14,924 bases of DNA from Spirochaetaceae bacterium (GTDB lineage: Bacteria; Spirochaetota; Spirochaetia; Treponematales; Breznakiellaceae), in the NCBI GenBank assembly GCA_031257135.1, contig JAIRPH010000055.1, positions 1 to 14,924 of the forward strand. The letters run 5' to 3'. The position numbers and the translations under genes were made by a program. Shown here in pieces: positions 5,617-13,035 of the stretch. Numbering within the stretch: the stretch's first letter is position 1; each line of letters starts with the position of its first letter. The notes beneath the pieces were generated by a model. The model was not told the origin of the DNA. It ran no database searches and worked only from the letters and a program-made list of their open reading frames with translations.

Positions 5617-8600
5617 ATGAAATATTTTACAGTACGGTTATTTTATGGGGCGTTTTTTTTAGCGTTGCTATCCTGCGGCGGCGGTCCGAAACCGCCTGAT
5701 GCGGCTCCGCCGGCAGAAGAAGCCGCAGTCCAGCCGCAGTCCTCCGACGCCAGCGGACAAACTCCCGGTAAGGATGCTCTGGACGCCTTAAACAGCGCGC
5801 GAGACCGCGCCGAAAACGCCAGAAAAAAAGCTATAGATGTCCAAGGACAAGTTTATTTTCCCGACGAATGGAAATCAGCGGAATCTAAAAATGACGCTGG
5901 AAAAAACGCAAAAAAAGATACGATTGACGATGTAAACGCGGCTATCGCGCTCTATAACGCGGCAACCGAGGCATACGAGGCTATCGCGGATAAAAGCGGA
6001 CCCCTCTTGGCTAAGGATCAGGAAGACGCGCTCAAAGCCTTGCAGGACGCGGCCGCCCGCGCTGAACGGTCCCGTAAAGACGCGCAGGATAATCAAGGTC
6101 CCGTCTATTTCCCGGATGATTGGAAAATCGCGGAAACCGACCTTCAAAACGGAAAGGACGCAAAAAAAGATACCCTAGAAGAAATAAAATCAGCCGCTTC
6201 GCTCTACACCAAAGCGGCGGACGAGTATGACGATATCGCCGGCAAAAGCCGCCCCCTTATGGCTAAGGAAAAAGACGACGCGCAGAAAGCCCTGCAAGCC
6301 GCTATCGCCCGAATGGAACAATCCCGCAAAGACGCGCAGGATAATCAAGGTCCCGTCTATTTCCCGAATGATTGGAAATCCGCGGAAGCTCAAAATAAGG
6401 CGGGAAAAGACGCCAAAAAAACCACCACCGAAGAAATTAAGGCGGCAACCGCATTGTATACCCAAGCCGCGGACAGTTACGACGATATAGCGAATAAAAG
6501 CCGCCCTCTTTTCGCTAAGGAAAAAGACGACGCGCAAAAAGCCCTGCAAGCCGCTATCGCCCGCGCGGAACGATCCCGCAAAGACGCTCAAGACGTTCAG
6601 GGGCCCGCGTATTTCCCTAAAGACTGGCAAACCGCGGAAACTAAACATAAAGCAGGACAGGACGCCAAACGAGACTCCGCCGCTGAGATTAAGTCAGCTA
6701 CCGCGCTGTATACCCAAGCCGCGGACGCCTATGACGCCATCGCCAATAAAAGCCGCGCCATCATAGCGAAAGAAAAAGACGACGCCTTAAAAGCCTTGAA
6801 TGAGGCGATGGCTCGCGCGGAACAGTCCCGGAAACAGGCGATAGATGTAGACGGACCGGCTTATTTTCCTAATGATTGGAAGAACGCGGAATCCAAAAAT
6901 CAAGCCGGAAAAAACGCCAAAAAAACCACCCCGGACGAAATCAAGTCAGCCGCCGCGTTGTATACCCAAGCCGCGGACGAATATGACGATATCGCCGGAC
7001 GAAGCCGCCCGCTTTACGCCAAAGATCAGGCTGACGCCGATAAAGCCTTGCAAGCCGCGATTGCCCGCGCGGAACAATCCCGCAAAGACGCTCAAGCCGT
7101 AGACGGTCCCGCAAATTTCCCCAAAGAATGGCAGTCCGCGGAGACTAAGCATCAAAACGGAAAAGACGCCAAAAAAACCACCGCCCCTGAAATTAAGGCG
7201 GCCACCGCATTGTATACCCAAGCCGCGGACGGCTACGACGATATTGTCCGCAAGAATACCGCCCGGCTCGCCAAAGAAGATGATGACGCTCGAAAAGCCT
7301 TAGACGCGGCTATAGCCCGCGCGGAACGGTCTCGAAACAATGCTCTGGAAAATCAGGGTCCTACCTATTTCCCGAATGATTGGAAATCCGCGGAAGCTCA
7401 GAATCAAGCCGGAAAAAACGCCAAAAAAACCACCGCCGAAGAAATCAAGGCGGCCACCGCATTGTATACCCAAGCCGCGGATACCTATGACGATATCGCC
7501 GGACGAAGCAAAGGTCTCTTAGCCAAAGACAAAGACGACGCTCAGAAAGCCCTCCAAGCCGCGATGGCTCGGGCCGAGCAGTCCCGGAAAAACGCGCAGG
7601 ATGTTCAGGCTCCCGCGTATTTCCCCAATGACTGGCAGAATGCGGAGTCCAAGAATCAAGCCGGAAAGGATGCAAAAAAGACCACTACCGAGGAGATCAA
7701 GGCGGCCACCGCGTTGTATACCCAAGCCGCGGATACCTATGACGATATTACCAATAAAACCCGCGCTCAAATTGCCAAAGAAAAAGACGACGCTCAAAAA
7801 GCCTTGAACGCGGCTATCGCTCGGGCGGATAATTCCAGAAAGCAGGCTTTAGGAGCGGAGGCTCCGGTCTATTTCCCTGAAGATTGGAACTCTGCGGAAA
7901 AGACTCATCAAACCGGAAAAGATGCGAAAAAGGATACTCCTGATGAGATCAAAGCGGCGACCGCGTTGTATATCCACGCGGCGGATGAGTATGACGATAT
8001 CGCCGGACGAAGCCGAGGTCTTTTAGCCAAAGATAAAGACGACGCTCAGAAAGCCCTCCAAGCCGCGATGGCTCGGGCCGAACAGTCCCGGAAAAACGCG
8101 CAGGATGTTCAGGCTCCGGTATATTTCCCTAAAGACTGGCAGACCGCGGAAACTCAGAATCAAGCCGGAAAAAACGCCAAAAAGACGACTACCGAGGAAA
8201 TCAAGGCGGCCACCGCGTTGTATACCCAAGCCGCGGATACCTATGACGATATAACAAACAGAAGTCGTCCGCTCTTTGCTAAGGATCGGGAGGACGCTGA
8301 AAAAGCCCTGCAAGCCGCGATGGCTCGGGCGGAGCAGTCCCGGAAAAACGCGCAGGACGTTCAGGCTCCGGTATATTTCCCTAAAGATTGGCAAACCGCG
8401 GAAACTCAGAATCAAGCCGGAAAAAACGCTAAGAAGACCACCCCTGAGGAGATCAAGGCGGCAACCGCGTTGTATACCCAAGCCGCGGATACCTATGACG
8501 ATATCGCCGGACGAAGCCGAGGTCTCTTAGCCAAAGACAAAGACGACGCTGAAAAAGCCCTCCAAGCCGCGATGGCTCGGGCGGAGCAGTCCCGAAAGAA

Positions 8601-10011
8601 CGCGCAGGACGTTCAGGCTCCGGTCTATTTCCCCAATGATTGGCAGACCGCGGAAACTCAGAATCAAGCCGGAAAGGACGCAAAAAAGACCACTACCGAG
8701 GAGATCAAGGCGGCAACCGCGTTGTATACCCAAGCCGCGGATACCTATGACGATATCGCCGGACGAAGCAGAGCGGCTCTTGCTCAACAAGAACAGGAAG
8801 ATGCCCGTAAAGCCCTGCAAGCCGCGATGGCTCGGGCGGAGCAGTCCCGGAAGAACGCGCAGGACGTTCAGGCTCCCAGATATTTCCCCGATGACTGGCA
8901 GACCGCGGAAGCTCAGAATCAAGCCGGAAAGGACGCAAAAAAGACCACTACCGAGGAGATCAGAGCGGCGACGGCGTTGTATACCCAAGCCGCGGATACC
9001 TATGACGATATTACCGGCAGAAGCAGAACCGCTTTCGCTCAACAAGAACAAGAAGATGCGCGTAAAGCGTTAGAGGCGGCGATGGCTCGGGCGGAGCAGT
9101 CCCGGAAGCAGGCGCTTGGTTTTCAGGGTCAGACCTATTTTCCCCGGGATTGGAACGCCGCGGAAGCCCGGAATCAGTCCGGCGCGGGCGCAAAGAAAGA
9201 TACTGCCGAGGAGATTAGGGCGGCCGCCGCGTTGTATACCCAAGCCGCGGATGCTTATGACGACATCACTCGCCGGAGCCGCCCCCGCTATATTCAAGCA
9301 TGGGAAAACGCTCTGTCCCGGGAACGGTCTGCGGCGGCGTCAGCCGGCATTGACCGCATAGCCCCGGCTCACCTCAACGACGCTGACAGTCTTGCCGCTG
9401 AAACCCGTCAGAACCTGAATTCCGCCGGATATATTCCAGAGGAAGATACGGTTTATCGTCCTGTCGATATGTACAGCGCCCTCAAGCCGAGGGCTGACGG
9501 ATACAATGTCCGTCAGGAAATTATAGAACGAGGTTTTGCGGATACTGATCCGATTACCATGGCCGCCGGCGATTCCGATACTTCCGCCGCGATACAGGAT
9601 TATGAAGCGGGGAATCCGAAAAGCTCTCGGGATAGGGCGAACGACGCGTTTGAGCGGTATAACGCGGTTCTTCTCAATGGGTGGCTGTCTTTGGTTCAGG
9701 AGCGTATGCTTGAGGCGAGTAAAGAACGGCAAGCCGCAGTAGAGGTGAAGGCTCCGGTGGCGGTTCGGGATGATTTTAACCGTGCGGATACGATCTATCA
9801 GCAGGCTCAGGCTGATTTTAATGCGAGAAAATACGAATCCGCGGCGGATTTGTATCGTCAATCCGCGGCTCGGTTTATTGCCGCGGCTCGGTCTGCGGAA
9901 GATAAACGCCGGCGGGCTGAAGAAACTATTGCTACGGCCAAACAGAAAACGGCTGAAAGTACGGCTCTCGCCACAAGCGCGGGGCTTATGATGGAGGGGA
10001 CTAATGAATAA
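5617..10011 (+). CDS. Giant repeat lipoprotein with 14 tandem 84-aa helical modules
   Basis: This 1464-aa protein starts with a lipoprotein signal peptide (basic N-terminus, hydrophobic core, lipobox LLSC with Cys20) and a GGG plus Pro/Ala/Glu-rich tether to about residue 56. Residues 57-1234 are 14 head-to-tail modules of 84 aa; modules 12 and 13 have 85. Each reads roughly ALxAAxARAExSRKxA-xxxxAP-YFPxDW-xxAExxxxAGKxAKK-TTxEEI-xAAxALYTQAADxYDDI, and the FPx(D/E)W core is present in all 14. The modules are Ala-, Lys-, Asp- and Glu-rich and should be alpha-helical. Residues 1235-1464 are non-repetitive, except that about 1364-1424 (KAPVAVRDDFNRA) looks like a diverged fifteenth module. The pattern resembles DUF4398-type envelope helical domains. 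No enzyme motif is seen. The 3' end overlaps the next gene by 8 nt. A periplasmic spacer or tether role is inferred, and the cellular function is unknown to me. Confidence 0.9.
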   Translation: MKYFTVRLFYGAFFLALLSCGGGPKPPDAAPPAEEAAVQPQSSDASGQTPGKDALDALNSARDRAENARKKAIDVQGQVYFPDEWKSAESKNDAGKNAKKDTIDDVNAAIALYNAATEAYEAIADKSGPLLAKDQEDALKALQDAAARAERSRKDAQDNQGPVYFPDDWKIAETDLQNGKDAKKDTLEEIKSAASLYTKAADEYDDIAGKSRPLMAKEKDDAQKALQAAIARMEQSRKDAQDNQGPVYFPNDWKSAEAQNKAGKDAKKTTTEEIKAATALYTQAADSYDDIANKSRPLFAKEKDDAQKALQAAIARAERSRKDAQDVQGPAYFPKDWQTAETKHKAGQDAKRDSAAEIKSATALYTQAADAYDAIANKSRAIIAKEKDDALKALNEAMARAEQSRKQAIDVDGPAYFPNDWKNAESKNQAGKNAKKTTPDEIKSAAALYTQAADEYDDIAGRSRPLYAKDQADADKALQAAIARAEQSRKDAQAVDGPANFPKEWQSAETKHQNGKDAKKTTAPEIKAATALYTQAADGYDDIVRKNTARLAKEDDDARKALDAAIARAERSRNNALENQGPTYFPNDWKSAEAQNQAGKNAKKTTAEEIKAATALYTQAADTYDDIAGRSKGLLAKDKDDAQKALQAAMARAEQSRKNAQDVQAPAYFPNDWQNAESKNQAGKDAKKTTTEEIKAATALYTQAADTYDDITNKTRAQIAKEKDDAQKALNAAIARADNSRKQALGAEAPVYFPEDWNSAEKTHQTGKDAKKDTPDEIKAATALYIHAADEYDDIAGRSRGLLAKDKDDAQKALQAAMARAEQSRKNAQDVQAPVYFPKDWQTAETQNQAGKNAKKTTTEEIKAATALYTQAADTYDDITNRSRPLFAKDREDAEKALQAAMARAEQSRKNAQDVQAPVYFPKDWQTAETQNQAGKNAKKTTPEEIKAATALYTQAADTYDDIAGRSRGLLAKDKDDAEKALQAAMARAEQSRKNAQDVQAPVYFPNDWQTAETQNQAGKDAKKTTTEEIKAATALYTQAADTYDDIAGRSRAALAQQEQEDARKALQAAMARAEQSRKNAQDVQAPRYFPDDWQTAEAQNQAGKDAKKTTTEEIRAATALYTQAADTYDDITGRSRTAFAQQEQEDARKALEAAMARAEQSRKQALGFQGQTYFPRDWNAAEARNQSGAGAKKDTAEEIRAAAALYTQAADAYDDITRRSRPRYIQAWENALSRERSAAASAGIDRIAPAHLNDADSLAAETRQNLNSAGYIPEEDTVYRPVDMYSALKPRADGYNVRQEIIERGFADTDPITMAAGDSDTSAAIQDYEAGNPKSSRDRANDAFERYNAVLLNGWLSLVQERMLEASKERQAAVEVKAPVAVRDDFNRADTIYQQAQADFNARKYESAADLYRQSAARFIAAARSAEDKRRRAEETIATAKQKTAESTALATSAGLMMEGTNE
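5785..9318 (+). repeat. In-frame 252-bp tandem repeat array (14 units) inside the lipoprotein gene
   Basis: Units begin at 5785 and recur every 252 bp, with units 12 and 13 being 255 bp. The first and last units are the most diverged. Units 10, 11 and 12 (from 8053, 8305 and 8557) share long identical DNA stretches. Unit ends follow a two-unit rhythm: units 7, 9 and 11 end in an AGRS(K/R)GLLAKDKDDA linker and units 8 and 10 in a TNxxR linker. This suggests duplication in pairs. Units 12 and 13 share the extra-residue linker AQQEQEDARK, so that insertion preceded one duplication. The array explains the many long antisense open frames across the region. Confidence 0.95.
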
Positions 10012-10708
10012 GCAGGTATTATCGGTAATGCTGTTGCTGGCAGGTTTGGGAACCGCGCCGCTCTTAGCTGTAGAAGGCGACTTTCAGCCTTCGGCTTTCG
10101 TCAATTCCTTGCTTAACAACCAGTATTTGCTTGAAAGCATCAGGCTTACGAAACTCGCGGAAGAGTGCTACGCCAAAGGCGAATACGACGACGCAATCCG
10201 ATACGCGGAAGAAGCTATGCGCTACGCGGCGCGGTCCGACGCCTATGTAGCGTTGCAGATGAAAATGAAAAAAACCAATGACGCTATAGCCTCGGCAAAA
10301 GACCGGCTCGAATGGGCTGTCGGAGTAGACGCCCCCAAACGATACCCCAAGGACTATGAGCAAGGTCAGTTTACCTACGAGAACGCTCTGGCCGCTCGTT
10401 CCAAAGCGGATTGGGATACCGCCCTTGAAGACGCGCTGAGAGTTCTTGAAATTTTAGGAGGGATTAAGGAACAGCCCCGGTGTCCGGCTCAATATTTGGT
10501 AAAAACTTGGAATCCTATGAAAGACTGCCTATGGAATATTGCGGGGAAGCCTCAGATTTACGGAGACCCTTCAAAATGGCGGTATATCTATGATGCGAAT
10601 AAAGGTAAGTTGACCGACCCCAGTAATCCTAATCTTATCCATCCGGGTATGCTTTTAGATATACCCAGCATCAACGGCGAGATTCGTTCCGGGATATGGG
10701 AAGAATAA
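10004..10708 (+). CDS. Exported protein with repeat-type helical module and C-terminal LysM-like domain
   Basis: This 234-aa protein has a cleavable signal peptide (MNKQVLSVMLLLAGLG, cleavage likely after Ala22). A TPR-like helical hairpin follows at about residues 40-77 (AEECYAKGEYDDAIRYAEEA). Residues about 86-150 match the module repeated in the upstream lipoprotein: AIASAKDRLEWAV, then APKRYPKDY in place of APxYFPxDW, then a second helix. The C-terminus (about 163-222) is LysM-like, YLVKTWNPMKDCLWNIAGKP through LIHPGMLLDIP, suggesting peptidoglycan binding. It carries Cys160 and Cys175, a possible disulfide. The ATG overlaps the end of the lipoprotein gene by 8 nt, with GGAGGGG at 9992-9998, so translation is probably coupled. 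The arrangement recalls the treponemal membrane protein genes tmpA/tmpB, but homology is unverified. Confidence 0.88.
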   Translation: MNKQVLSVMLLLAGLGTAPLLAVEGDFQPSAFVNSLLNNQYLLESIRLTKLAEECYAKGEYDDAIRYAEEAMRYAARSDAYVALQMKMKKTNDAIASAKDRLEWAVGVDAPKRYPKDYEQGQFTYENALAARSKADWDTALEDALRVLEILGGIKEQPRCPAQYLVKTWNPMKDCLWNIAGKPQIYGDPSKWRYIYDANKGKLTDPSNPNLIHPGMLLDIPSINGEIRSGIWEE

Positions 10709-10718
10709 TTTCGATGAA

Positions 10719-10746
10719 GCGCGAGCCTTGCCTCGCGCATTTTTTT
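10719..10746 (+). terminator. Rho-independent terminator of the lipoprotein/LysM operon
   Basis: A 7-bp perfect GC-rich stem GCGCGAG/CTCGCGC (10719-10725 with 10732-10738) has the 6-nt loop CCTTGC. It is followed by A and seven T residues (10740-10746). It lies 10 nt after the operon's last stop codon. Confidence 0.9.
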
Positions 10747-10778
10747 ACCTAAAAAATAAGTCCGTATACCGCTGACTC

Positions 10779-10801
10779 GGAGCCTTTGGGAGAAAGGCTC
10801 C
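10779..10801 (-). terminator. Hairpin after the sigma-factor gene, possible terminator
   Basis: A perfect 9-bp stem GGAGCCTTT/AAAGGCTCC (10779-10787 with 10793-10801) has a 5-nt loop and lies 10 nt downstream of the sigma-factor stop on the minus strand. The nearest T-run on that strand (TTATTTTTT, about 10758-10750) is some 20 nt further, so this is not a textbook intrinsic terminator. It may act as a 3'-end stabilising hairpin. Confidence 0.45.
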
Positions 10802-10810
10802 AAGAGAGGG

Positions 10811-11881
10811 TTAGGGGTTTTCGTTCAGCTCGTGCAGTTCCCTGAGATTTCGGAGCTTGAAGGTAGCCTTTTCCTGAATTTGCCGGACCCGTTCGCGGGT
10901 GATGCCTAAAATTTTGCCGGTCTCTTCCAGCGTTAAGGGTCCCTCTCCGGTAAGCCCAAACCGCAACTGCATGATCCGCATCTCCCGCTCAGAAAGATAA
11001 GAAAGAATGTCCTCCATGGTCTCCTGAAGCGTTACCGAAAATGCCATATCAAAAGGCTCTTCCAGATGCTCGTCCTTGATGAGGTCCGCCAAACGGGTGA
11101 GATTCCCATCGTCCACAATCGTGTCCAGACTCGTCGTCTCTTGGGAAAGTTTCACAATCTCCTTTACCTTCGAGAGCGGCAAGCCAAGATATTCAGACAG
11201 TTCCTCGTTACTCGGGTCCCGACCCAAGTCCTGAGTAAGCTGTTTTGAAACAAAATAGCACTTTTTTATGGTATTGAGCATATGGATAGGAATACGGATC
11301 ACCCGCCCCTTGTCCGCAATGCTTTTGATGATAGCCTGCCTGATCCACCAGGTGCCGTAGGTGGAAAACCGGCATCCCCGGGTGTAGTCGAACCGTTCTA
11401 CGGCTTCGATAAGCCCGATATTGCCCTCGTCGATGAGGTCCAGCAGAGACAAGCCCCGATGCTGGTAGTTCTTCGCGATAGAAACCACCAGCCGCAGGTT
11501 AGAGTTTATCATCTTGTTCTTATAGAGCTGGAGCGAAGCGTCAAGCATAGCGCGTTCTTTTTTGTATGCCGGTTCATCTTCCTTAGCCTCGTACATGAGG
11601 TTGAGGTCCCGCAGTTTCTGCCGGAGCGCGACTATTTTCTCGCCGATAACCTGTTCTTCCTCCATGGTCAGCAAGGGGAATTTTGAAATCTGCTTAAAAT
11701 ACAACGCTAAGGGATCCGTTTCTTTAGAAAGCCTCGATTTTTTGAGACCCTTCGATGTCCGGGTATTCTGAGTCCGGGTTTTGTGATGCTGTTTTTTTGT
11801 TTCGGCATCGCTCATCGGATACAACTCCTTTTTCTTGCCGATCCGCTGGTCCGTATCAGCAGAAACTTTTGTTTTTACCAT
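10811..11881 (-). CDS. RNA polymerase sigma factor, sigma-70 family group 2 (RpoS/RpoD-like)
   Basis: This sigma factor directs RNA polymerase to -35/-10 promoters. I choose the ATG at 11881 (356 aa). It has a perfect ribosome site (AAGGGAGGT, 11885-11893), and the upstream ATG at 11920 lies at or before the predicted transcription start. Residues 1-55 are a basic, unconserved tail. Region 1.2 spans about 56-90 (DPLALYFKQISKFPLLTMEEE). Region 2 spans 120-190, including NLRLVVSIAKNY, LLDLIDEGNIGLIEAVERFD and FSTYGTWWIRQAI. Region 3 is about 192-275. Region 4 is 285-350, with the helix-turn-helix LTLEETGKILGITRERVRQIQ. Region 1.1 and the long RpoD insertion are absent, so it is an alternative factor and not the primary one. 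Which regulon it serves is not visible. Confidence 0.93.
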   Translation of the reverse strand: MVKTKVSADTDQRIGKKKELYPMSDAETKKQHHKTRTQNTRTSKGLKKSRLSKETDPLALYFKQISKFPLLTMEEEQVIGEKIVALRQKLRDLNLMYEAKEDEPAYKKERAMLDASLQLYKNKMINSNLRLVVSIAKNYQHRGLSLLDLIDEGNIGLIEAVERFDYTRGCRFSTYGTWWIRQAIIKSIADKGRVIRIPIHMLNTIKKCYFVSKQLTQDLGRDPSNEELSEYLGLPLSKVKEIVKLSQETTSLDTIVDDGNLTRLADLIKDEHLEEPFDMAFSVTLQETMEDILSYLSEREMRIMQLRFGLTGEGPLTLEETGKILGITRERVRQIQEKATFKLRNLRELHELNENP

Positions 11882-11922
11882 ATTACCTCCCTTGAGGCGT
11901 TCTGTATTTTTGTCATTCATGT

Positions 11923-11951
11923 ATTATAATATATGAAAATCCGCTGGTCAA
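11923..11951 (-). promoter_or_regulatory. Near-consensus sigma-70 promoter of the sigma-factor gene
   Basis: On the minus strand TTGACC (11951-11946, five of six) is followed by exactly 17 bp and a perfect TATAAT (11928-11923). Predicted start of transcription is near 11916, giving a leader of about 35 nt that contains the AAGGGAGGT ribosome site. The sigma gene is therefore expressed independently of the LysM/LytM gene upstream. Confidence 0.87.
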
Positions 11952-11977
11952 ATACTAGGCTTAACATCCTAAACTTG

Positions 11978-12895
11978 TTACGCCCGCGGAGCTTTTGCGG
12001 GGTCAATAGGCGTATTGCTCCGGTATACCAGAAAAAAAAGCTGAGGCTTCCGGGAAACCGCGTCGATTCCTAATTTTCCCAGCTCCGCGCCGGCCGTTAT
12101 TTTATCTCCTTCTTTTACTGACAAACTTTCACAGCCTCCATACACATATAAATAGCCGCCGGTTACTTGGACGATTGCGACCCTGCCGAAGCCCCGATAG
12201 GGACCCGCGGATACCACAATGCCTTGGGTGAGACTTCTGACCGCTTCGGACTTTTCCCCCAGCAAGGCGACGCCGTAGAGTTTTCCGGTCATATAGAGGA
12301 CCTCTTTCGCGGACACAGGCCACCGTATCGAAGGGTCCGCCGGTTTCGGGGATGCGACGGTCCTCGAACCAGAGCTTACCGGCTTCGGCGCGGGCGCGGG
12401 ATTCGCGGGAGGGCTTGAAATCGTCCGGGAACTCGAGGAGCCGCCGTTCTGTCCCTGAGAAACCGCCCCGCTCCCTCCGCCCGGAGAGCCGCTGGAAACC
12501 GCCGGCGATCCCCTATTGGGAAACGGAATTTTGAGCAAATCCCCTTCTTTTAATAGATAGCTTTCAGAAAGATTATTAGCGTTCCGCAGGGTCTGGAGCG
12601 TAATCTCATGGTGTCTGGCTATGCTGTACAGCGTATCCCCCTTCGCAACTCGATATTCAATAGTAGACCCGGTTCCCGGTATGGCGAGCCGCTGACCTGC
12701 CTGAAGTTTTTGCGGGTCATCTATACTGTTAAACTTCATAAGGTCGTTGATGTCAACTTTGTATGACCGGGCAATCGAATATATCGTTTCCCCCCTCTGA
12801 ACAATATGAATCGTTTCTTCCGCACCGATACATACCGCCAATCCGATGAGCAGTACCAGATTATATAAAAAAGGTAAAATATATCGACGATTCAT
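11978..12895 (-). CDS. Exported two-LysM protein with catalytically degenerate M23 (LytM) domain
   Basis: This 305-aa envelope protein has an N-terminal signal (hydrophobic residues 7-24). LAVC at 19-22 could be a relaxed spirochaetal lipobox; otherwise cleavage near Ala25 fits. Two LysM domains follow at about 29-73 (IVQRGETIYSIARSYKVDIN) and 80-125 (YRVAKGDTLYSIARHHEITL). A Ser/Gly/Pro linker (127-190) leads to an M23-like domain at 191-301. The M23 scaffold is recognisable (GIVVSAGPYRGFGRVAIVQ, VKEGDKITAGAELGKLG), but the zinc ligands are gone. No HxxxD histidine is seen, YxHL is YVYGGCESL, and HLHFE is PQLFFLV. The layout is that of NlpD/EnvC-like LytM factors, which activate amidases without being hydrolases; that role is inferred. 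It has its own probable promoter and lies upstream of the separately promoted sigma gene. Confidence 0.9.
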   Translation of the reverse strand: MNRRYILPFLYNLVLLIGLAVCIGAEETIHIVQRGETIYSIARSYKVDINDLMKFNSIDDPQKLQAGQRLAIPGTGSTIEYRVAKGDTLYSIARHHEITLQTLRNANNLSESYLLKEGDLLKIPFPNRGSPAVSSGSPGGGSGAVSQGQNGGSSSSRTISSPPANPAPAPKPVSSGSRTVASPKPADPSIRWPVSAKEVLYMTGKLYGVALLGEKSEAVRSLTQGIVVSAGPYRGFGRVAIVQVTGGYLYVYGGCESLSVKEGDKITAGAELGKLGIDAVSRKPQLFFLVYRSNTPIDPAKAPRA

Positions 12896-12949
12896 AATAT
12901 TTCTTTATCGGTATTTTTGCCTTTTTTCTTATGCTTCTATGCTATAGAA

Positions 12950-12979
12950 AATATATAATCTTCCGATAGAACTGAACAA
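12950..12979 (-). promoter_or_regulatory. Possible promoter of the LysM/LytM gene
   Basis: On the minus strand TTGTTC (12979-12974) and TATATT (12955-12950) are separated by 18 bp. The -10 matches five of six and the -35 only three of six. It would give a leader of about 48 nt. The ribosome site in front of the start is a weak AAAGAAA. Confidence 0.35.
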
Positions 12980-13020
12980 GTATTTTCTTTCTTCTTTTTA
13001 TAACAATTTTACATGAACTG

Positions 13021-13029
13021 TGTTACACT
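13021..13029 (+). promoter_or_regulatory. Possible extended -10 promoter giving a leaderless cyclase mRNA
   Basis: TGT-TACACT (13021-13029) fits an extended -10 element, with ATAACA (13000-13005) as a weak -35 at 18 bp. Seven bases downstream of the -10 is the A of the ATG at 13036. There is also no Shine-Dalgarno before that ATG. Confidence 0.35.
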
Positions 13030-13035
13030 GAAACT

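Noticed and set aside
5875..9297. Many antisense and alternative-frame open frames across the lipoprotein gene
   Set aside because: They repeat with the 252-bp unit and are explained by the stop-poor, repeated coding strand; none has a ribosome site or recognisable domain.
11882..11920. Upstream ATG start giving a 369-aa sigma factor
   Set aside because: It lies at or before the predicted transcription start and lacks a ribosome site, while the ATG at 11881 has a perfect one.
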